64,000 bases of DNA from Augochlora pura (lineage: Eukaryota > Arthropoda > Insecta > Hymenoptera > Halictidae). A program made the position numbers and the translations under genes. Positions 58,014 to 64,000 of the stretch are shown here, in pieces. The notes beneath the pieces are model-generated. The model worked only from the letters and a program-made list of their open reading frames with translations, ran no database searches and was not told the DNA's origin. Numbering within the stretch: the stretch's first letter is position 1; each line of letters opens with the position of its first letter. The DNA lies in the NCBI RefSeq assembly GCF_028453695.1, contig NC_135772.1:18533611-18597610 (forward strand), given 5' to 3'.

Positions 58014-60874
58014 GCGAGGTTCTTCAGGATTCTCCCTTATCAAATCAACGGGTGAACGAGCGATGATCGGTCCCTGAAGGGAGAGAAGAACCGGACCCTC
58101 CCTGAGACTCTATCCCCCTCGAGCTCTTTATCTACCTAGCTACGAATACCCATACGTAACCGGGTTGAAGGGTCTGAATTTGCATTTTATTCGCAGTTGC
58201 GGACCGCGCGGGTCCGTGGGTAACGTTCCTCCGCGGCACGGACATTTATTTTAATTAAATTACTCCGGAGCGTCGAACAACCCATTTCCTATAAATTATC
58301 CCCTCACCGGTCTTTTGGTCTTTCGTGGCCGCGGCCGCGCCAGCCACCCGAACCCCCCTCCCTCCGCAACCCCAAACCCTGGTGGTGCGCGCGAGCGCAA
58401 GCTCGGTCGCTTGGCCAAGCATTAATGTACCCGCTGATCCCGCGGTGCCATTGAAATGAAATAAAAGCACAGGGCGAGAACGAAACGTTCTGCAGGCCAT
58501 TCTCGGCGGGCCAGCGCGAACGGCGCGGAGTCCTTCCCTTTCATTTACCTCGTGATCATTTTCCACTAGCGCGCGTATGCACCTACACCGATTAACCCGC
58601 GGGACGCGCGTGCCCTCGCCACGGCACCCCCTATGTATTGGTATCGCGAACCATAATTTAACCGACGCTTAATCGTCCCGAAATCAAAAGTTCGCCGGAG
58701 AAAACGCTTTCGCGGTAATCGTCGTTAAGCGACACACGCCCGGTTAATGGCTCGACGCGGTTATCGGGCAACTTCTACTTAACCGACCTCCTGCGAATGC
58801 TAAATCCTTCTTGTCTGACAATTCGTATCTCGCCGGGGTATACGTTCCTCTGTCGACGGCTCCTTTTTTTTTTTCATGGAATAGAGGCTTTTAGGGAGAC
58901 TGGCGGAACTGGTTCTCGAGCTTTCGAGTTGCTACCGGTTTGGAAGTATCTTCGGGAGGGCTGCGAGGTCGTAGGATCTCTTCTCGAGACGTATTGTAAG
59001 CTAAGAGGATATTCTAGTGATCGATATTCTTAACTTTATTATAATTTCTATCATTATAATGTCATCATGACAAATGTCCCTTTCCACAGTAGAGAGTCTC
59101 TTAGTAGACCCAGGACGTCTCAGCTGGCCAAGCTGAAACCCGAATTCGCCAATCCAGATCGAACCAGGTGTCACGCTCCGTGACGATCCCAGGAAGCTTA
59201 TCGAAATCGCCTCCGGATTACAGTTGTTCCGAGGCGTTTTTCTGAGAGAGTCAATTGAATTGAAGAATCGCCGTTGGGTCCCAAGAGGCACTTTACGGGG
59301 CGGCCGGTGCATGCGCGTTGCCGGCTGAAATATCGGTCGTAAATAATAAAAGTTAGCGAGGTTCCTCCCTGGCGCGCACGGCGGGACTTTAAACCGGAAG
59401 ATAGGTGTCGCAGGATACGGACGAGGTAGAGTAGAAAGGGGGGGAGGAGGAGGTGGAGGAGGGTGGCGGCGATGAGGAGGGCGAAAGAGGCGGCGCGGGG
59501 CAGCATCGGTGGTACGGGGTGGAGACAAAGACGCGCTATTGTCAACCGCTCCGCCATCGGAACCACCATCCGCCGCGGGAAACTTTGAATCATTTTTATT
59601 GCATAGAGTTATCTTTGTTACCAGCGGAACGAACGTCTAAACGCGTCCCTCTCTGTCCCTTTCTCTGGCGGTGCTCTCCCTCCGTCTTCCTTCCCCGTTC
59701 GTACAGGTTATTCCCTCCCGTCGTTCGCCCTGGCCTTTCTACTAGCCGCCGCCAACCGCCCCCCTGTTCCGTCCCCTGCCCACCCACCCCACCCCGCCGC
59801 CCCCCTCAACCCTCACGTCGACGAGAGACCGCGCGTACCCGCACACCCTTTTTGTTCTTCTCGCTCGACGCGAGATAATACGAACGAGGAAGCGTTCACA
59901 CCCCTTTGGCTGCCCAAATGGAATAAGTTCTTTAATTCGCGAATTTACCGCCCGCTCTAACGAATCGCCCAGCCCCTGTCGCCAAGATAACGCCGCTTCT
60001 TCTGAAACTGCTACCTTGTTACCTTCGTTTCGAATTCTTTTCCTACCGCGCGATAAACTACGACGATGATCTACGCCCGGGAATAATCGCGCACACCTAC
60101 CCCTCCCCTCGGCGACGCGCCACTCCAAATAGCCATAAGTCATCCGGAAAACTACAGGAAAGAGGATGAATATACGTTACGCCTCTGGCTTCTACTCGCT
60201 GCCTTGTTCTACGCAGTCTTCTGCTCGCGACATCAACTTTGGAGGCTTTTAGGGCAATACGATAGAAAATAAAATTGACGCCCCGGAGTCGTGTACTGAA
60301 GCATCTTAAGTCTTCGTTCTTAAATTTCAAACTGATACTTGATGTTAGATGATTAACCCTTGGAGCCAGATATAGAAGGCTTGCTTTTTATGTCATCGCG
60401 ATAGGGGATGAAAATCCGGTAACGTGAAATGTTAATACCAGACGATCAGTCCTCCTTCTTGAGTATATTACTGGGGTGAAACGGGGGAACAGAGCGGTCA
60501 TCCGAGGTGTCAGCATTATCGCGCGCCGGCCACCGGTTAATTATATTTAATCAATACTTCTTGCCGCGTATATTATTCGACGCACAATGGCCGGCCTTAC
60601 AATTCGCGGCAAGCAAACGCGAGGGGGGGGATGAAGGAGGGCGGGTCGGTGGTCCCGTCAGTTCCTGGACACAGGTTAGGCGAGCCCCGCGCGTGGAAGT
60701 ATACGAGGAGGTAGCTCGAGCAATAAAATTCACGGGAAGTGTTTTACATTGGTGGCGCGGGGGCCGGCGTGTGTGCACCGTGGACAGGGGTGCCAGGGTG
60801 AGAGGAAGCCTCGACGAATTTAGTAAGTGGCGGACAATGGCTTTTGTGGTAGACATGGGCCAACTCTCACACCC

Positions 60875-60875
60875 A

Positions 60876-60910
<35 letters not shown>

Positions 60911-61007
60911 CCTCTCTTTCTCCCTTCTGGTATGCGTATTTCGTTCTAGCGCGGATACATTTTCTCTGCCGGCCCCCGTGGCTTTTCTTTCTCTGTCGGC
61001 GGCCCCC

Positions 61008-61055
<48 letters not shown>
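60875..61055. repeat. Two (CT)n microsatellites
   Basis: CT runs at about 60875-60923 and 61014-61055 have unique sequence between them. The 191-codon frame across them (60507-61082) is low complexity and is not called. Confidence 0.88.
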
Positions 61056-61199
61056 CGGCCCGGGCGGTGTCACGCGGTTTAGAAATGTGTTAGGGAAGGC
61101 GAAACTTAGCGTTGAAAGAACGAGGAAAGAGCGTCCCTCGACTCCTCTATTAGCAGCCGCATATGCGCCCGAGAATGGCCGGCCACTAAGGGGTAGGGA

Positions 61200-61223
61200 G
61201 GGGGGGGGGGGGGGGGGGGGGGG
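61200..61223. repeat. Poly-G homopolymer (24 nt)
   Basis: Twenty-four consecutive Gs are preceded by GGGGTAGGGAGG, so this strand can form a G-quadruplex. Confidence 0.9.
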
Positions 61224-62188
61224 CAGAAATTAAGGCGGGCTATTCGGGATTTTCTGGAATATGAATCAGGGTTGCATTTCCAGAGTATGCAGATTGAACC
61301 ACCCCCGTCTTATCGCCGCGCCTCATCAAATATTTATTCTGTGGACTTTGGGTCCACCCTCGTTTTTTTTTTAAAAGTTAGCAAATTGTCCACGAAGTTG
61401 CCTCCGTGCTCGCACGATAGTACCGAATGTAAATACGGAGGCAACCCGAATTCGCTATTGTGGAGGAACACGGTCTTACAGCTCAATCTAGGCGAACTAA
61501 ATTAGCCAGAGTTTTAATCGTGATTATTCGACCTAATTTTTAAAAAAAATGTAGAACCTCTGAAATGTGATCTCATCGTCATACGAACAGGTTTCACATG
61601 TTAACAAGTTAGGCTAAGAGGAAACACGTGTTGTACTTTAGTTCATCCCACGCGGCAAAGAGAATCTTGGCGAGATTTGTTCCCGTATTTATGTATATCG
61701 CGTATCTTTGTCAATAAGAATATCCAGCGCGAGGGTGTGCGGTTCCTCTGGACGCAACCACCTGTCCGGCGACTTACGCGCGGCCGCACACATAAACTCG
61801 GCAAATCTTGCGGAATCCACGAGTCTAGTTCCCCGGGCCGAGAGAACCAGCGTCTTTATCTCCCTCTGGAAGTCGTGTACGAGAACAACGTGGTCCATTG
61901 TCAAACCCGCCCGTTAAAATACGAAACGCCCTTCGTCTTGGAAGGAACCGAGCGTGCACGCAACGTCGTCGTCCCCCCCTTTCCTACCGTATCCTCTATT
62001 ATCGCCGCTTGTATAGCCTATAAGCGTGAAAGGGCTGCAACTCCCACAATGACAATAATTCTGTGCTAATTACCCCTTCTGGGGGCTTTCTTGGGGCTTC
62101 CCGCTCGTCCCTTATACTTTATGCTATCTGCGAATCGTTCGCTGATTTTCCTCCGATTCCTCTGGCTTATAGCATTTTATGTAAAAAT

Positions 62189-62320
62189 ATGGATTTGAAA
62201 TTAATTCTTGCTACGATAATTATTTCAATCCAAGCTATGTCAGTATTAACATTATTTTCGAACAATAATTTTAGCGATGGCTCAGAGTCATCGTTCGACT
62301 GCAAAGGATTAATGTGGTGA
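62189..62320 (+). CDS. Candidate small secreted peptide (43 residues)
   Basis: The ATG has AAAAAT upstream (A at -3) and opens a 43-codon frame ending TGA. Residues 1-18 (MDLKLILATIIISIQAMS) look like a signal peptide with a hydrophobic core. The remaining 25 residues are Ser/Asn/Asp-rich with one cysteine and end CKGLMW. I recognise no family. The surroundings are noncoding, and a chance hydrophobic frame in moderately AT-rich DNA is quite possible. Confidence 0.18.
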   Translation: MDLKLILATIIISIQAMSVLTLFSNNNFSDGSESSFDCKGLMW

Positions 62321-63837
62321 TCCAAGATTGCATCAATCGAAGACTGCTTGCATCAGAAATTCAACCAAGCGTTTCGGTGTGCAATTAAACAAAAAACGAA
62401 TAGCAAAATGAATAAGCTTCTATTAAGGATTTCGCAGAACGCGGCTATACATTTTTTAAGACCACTTCCTTGAACCTTGACCTCGCCGAGATAACGCGCT
62501 GTTCTTACGAGGCAACAAAAATATTTACACCCCCGCCCGCGGACTTCCAGAAGCGATCCGGGGGCTCTGAGACAATGGATGATCCCTTCGCAGTGGATCA
62601 AGCAGGGGTGTTTCCGAGAAAAAGAAACCCTCAATCGGCCGGAGTATCCGATGTAACGTTCGCCGGCGAACGAGGGTCGAAGTCGTGCCGGCGAAGTGGC
62701 TCACGTTCCGCAGGAGGGTGGGGGAGGGGGTGGCTTTGTCAGCCCTACAATACCTTGGCAAGCTAATGCATTTCCTTTACAGTTTTAATGGGCATTCATA
62801 ACTAAGTTTAATAATACCGGTAGGAGGCCAGCCGTCGTGGTTGCATATCTAATAATTCCACGGTTCTACCTCGCGCAGGAAGTGGCACAGCAGCACGGAT
62901 TTTAGTGGTGGCTGCTCGAGTTCATCCCCTACCCTCGTGCTCCCAGCGCACGTTCAACGCTCGTCTCTTTCTCGCGCCCTCTTTTCCACCCCCGCGCTTC
63001 TCGCCGCCCTCTACGGCTTGGTCCTGCCGGGCCAAGATTTCCTGAATTTCAGTGCCCTGACTTCTTTTACGATGCTCGACGCCTTTGACGCGCCGATCAT
63101 TTTCTTCGGTAATTTCGAATCGAATTTTGGAAACAAAAGTGGAGAATCATTTCTCTGCTTCTGCGATCTTTCAAGGGTTGTTTTTAGAAATCTGTTAGGT
63201 ATTCTTACAGGTCTCTTGGGGTGTCGCGCACCCCACGCGCCGCATTATGTCGCTTTAAGTAACCCGGTCCAGAGTTAAAATCGCTACCGGGGTCATCGTG
63301 ACTGCAGTATAGTTTATACTTAGATGAACATCAGGAATTATATATTAAGAAGAAGGTGGAGAATTTCTGAAAAGTGATGACAATCACCAACGACGATTTA
63401 ACGAATTTGAAGAAATTGTTCCTTCGAAATATTTCAACGGAAAAAGTCTCGTTAGCCGATCGTTACCCGCGAGTCTCCCGAAATTTGGTTCTCGCGCCCG
63501 TGTAAGAACTAAACGGCGAACAACAATTTCCCGGATTGCCGACGGGACGAACGAGCCGGCCATTTGCGTTTCAAATGGCGTTAATCGCCATCGTCTTGAC
63601 AATCAGAGCGGCATCGCCCGCGAACGTCTTGGGCGGGCGAGCGCGATCGAGGCCCGGTAATTCATACGGCCTTGAATGGGAAAACTTTCGCCGGTGTTTC
63701 CACTGACTTAATCACCCCGAATCAAGTACAAGGAGGATTGGCCGGGTGGCCGGGCGGGTCGTTGGGCGGGTATCCTGGTAGCGAGAAGAGGTTCCGGCAC
63801 AGCCAGGATATAATGGCGTTTTGGTTGTGGACCAAGA
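62321..63837. other. Noncoding sequence near the window end
   Basis: Mixed composition. The open frame 62937-63278 (113 codons) has hydrophobic patches but no family resemblance and is not called. Confidence 0.5.
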
Positions 63838-63844
63838 TATAAAT
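63838..63844 (+). promoter_or_regulatory. Possible TATA box near the window end
   Basis: TATAAAT lies in a GC-rich context downstream of several GGCGGGT/GGCCGGG words (about 63739-63770) and about 110 bp before the open frame at 63950. A start site near 63868 would fit. The evidence is motif-based only. Confidence 0.25.
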
Positions 63845-63949
63845 CCCAGCACCGTTATGCGGCATAGAGCACCATCTTAGCTTGGTCTTCGCCGCGTCGC
63901 GTCGCCCGGAGCCGGCGCGGCGCGGTCTCTAATAAATAACCGAGAGACA

Positions 63950-64000
63950 ATGGACACTGTCCAAAACACGGTAGATCTTGCGCCTTTAACTTGGGTACCA
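63950..64000 (+). CDS. Possible start of a coding region cut by the window end
   Basis: ATG in the context GACAATGG opens a 17-codon frame (MDTVQNTVDLAPLTWVP) that is still open at the last base. A TATA box lies about 110 bp upstream. There is too little sequence to name a product. Confidence 0.15.
   Translation, partial: MDTVQNTVDLAPLTWVP

Larger units (their letters stand above)
57598..62188. other. Presumed Nup88 intron or intergenic sequence
   Basis: An AT-rich start (to about 57960) is followed by mostly GC-rich sequence with (CT)n tracts and poly-G. No frame continues the Nup88 beta-propeller. Both strands carry many chance frames in the GC-rich part. Confidence 0.5.

Noticed and set aside
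59001..60143. Several overlapping frames of 130-175 codons
   Set aside because: The GC-rich block has few stops; the frames are Pro/Arg-rich, overlap on both strands and show no family motif.
60507..61082. 191-codon open frame
   Set aside because: The second half is CT microsatellite, and the first half lies in GC-rich DNA with no recognisable domain.
62937..63278. 113-codon frame with hydrophobic patches
   Set aside because: No signal peptide, domain or conserved motif was recognised, and no splice context supports it.
1..64000. CRISPR arrays, operons, bacterial or phage genes
   Set aside because: No spaced direct repeats, ribosome-binding sites or dense gene packing are present; the window is clearly eukaryotic.

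Overview
This window looks like a gene-poor stretch of insect nuclear genome, most likely hymenopteran (ant, bee or wasp). The evidence is: eukaryotic tRNA genes with internal A and B boxes and Pol III T-runs; a nucleoporin exon ending in a GT splice donor; a 5'-truncated LINE; a solo LTR; CpG dinucleotides that are not depleted; and many (GA)n/(CT)n microsatellites. The order-level guess is inference and was not tested by a search. Two 100-N runs (26753-26852 and 46217-46316) are scaffold gaps.

Layout. Positions 1 to about 46.9 kb and 48.2-55.0 kb hold no gene I can support. They alternate by eye between GC-rich, CpG-rich blocks and AT-rich valleys, usually with 1-2.5 kb from one valley to the next. 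Nearly all GA/CT microsatellites lie in the GC-rich blocks, where stop codons are rare, so most long open frames there are chance products. Inside this background are several repeats: an AT-rich degenerate tandem array (7.4 kb), a CGCTCTCT minisatellite (12.5 kb), an alternating purine-pyrimidine tract (18.6 kb), a four-unit array with a 162-184 bp period (33.4-34.1 kb) and a two-copy 144 bp duplication (48.3-48.6 kb). There are also palindromic or paired motif sites at 38.5, 44.75 and 50.26 kb.

The well-supported elements are in the right-hand third. A 5'-truncated non-LTR retrotransposon (46975-48197) is flanked by a perfect 14 bp target-site duplication. tRNA-Asn(GTT) lies at 55034-55107 and tRNA-Thr(AGT) at 55872-55945. 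The tRNA-Thr gene has a G-G opposition in its acceptor stem and a downstream hairpin before its first good Pol III terminator. The first coding exon of a Nup88-like nuclear pore protein lies at 56866-57075. A 294 bp solo LTR with a CTAC target duplication (57300-57593) sits just downstream, in the presumed first intron. I find no second Nup88 exon before the window ends.

The genes do not form a pathway: two tRNA genes and one nuclear-pore exon share an AT-rich segment. The most interesting unexplained signals are the kilobase-scale composition alternation, the tRNA-Thr trailer hairpin, the dimeric palindrome at 38517-38538, the 33.4 kb tandem array, the purine-pyrimidine tract and the strand-alternating GA/CT cluster at 24.6-26.3 kb.
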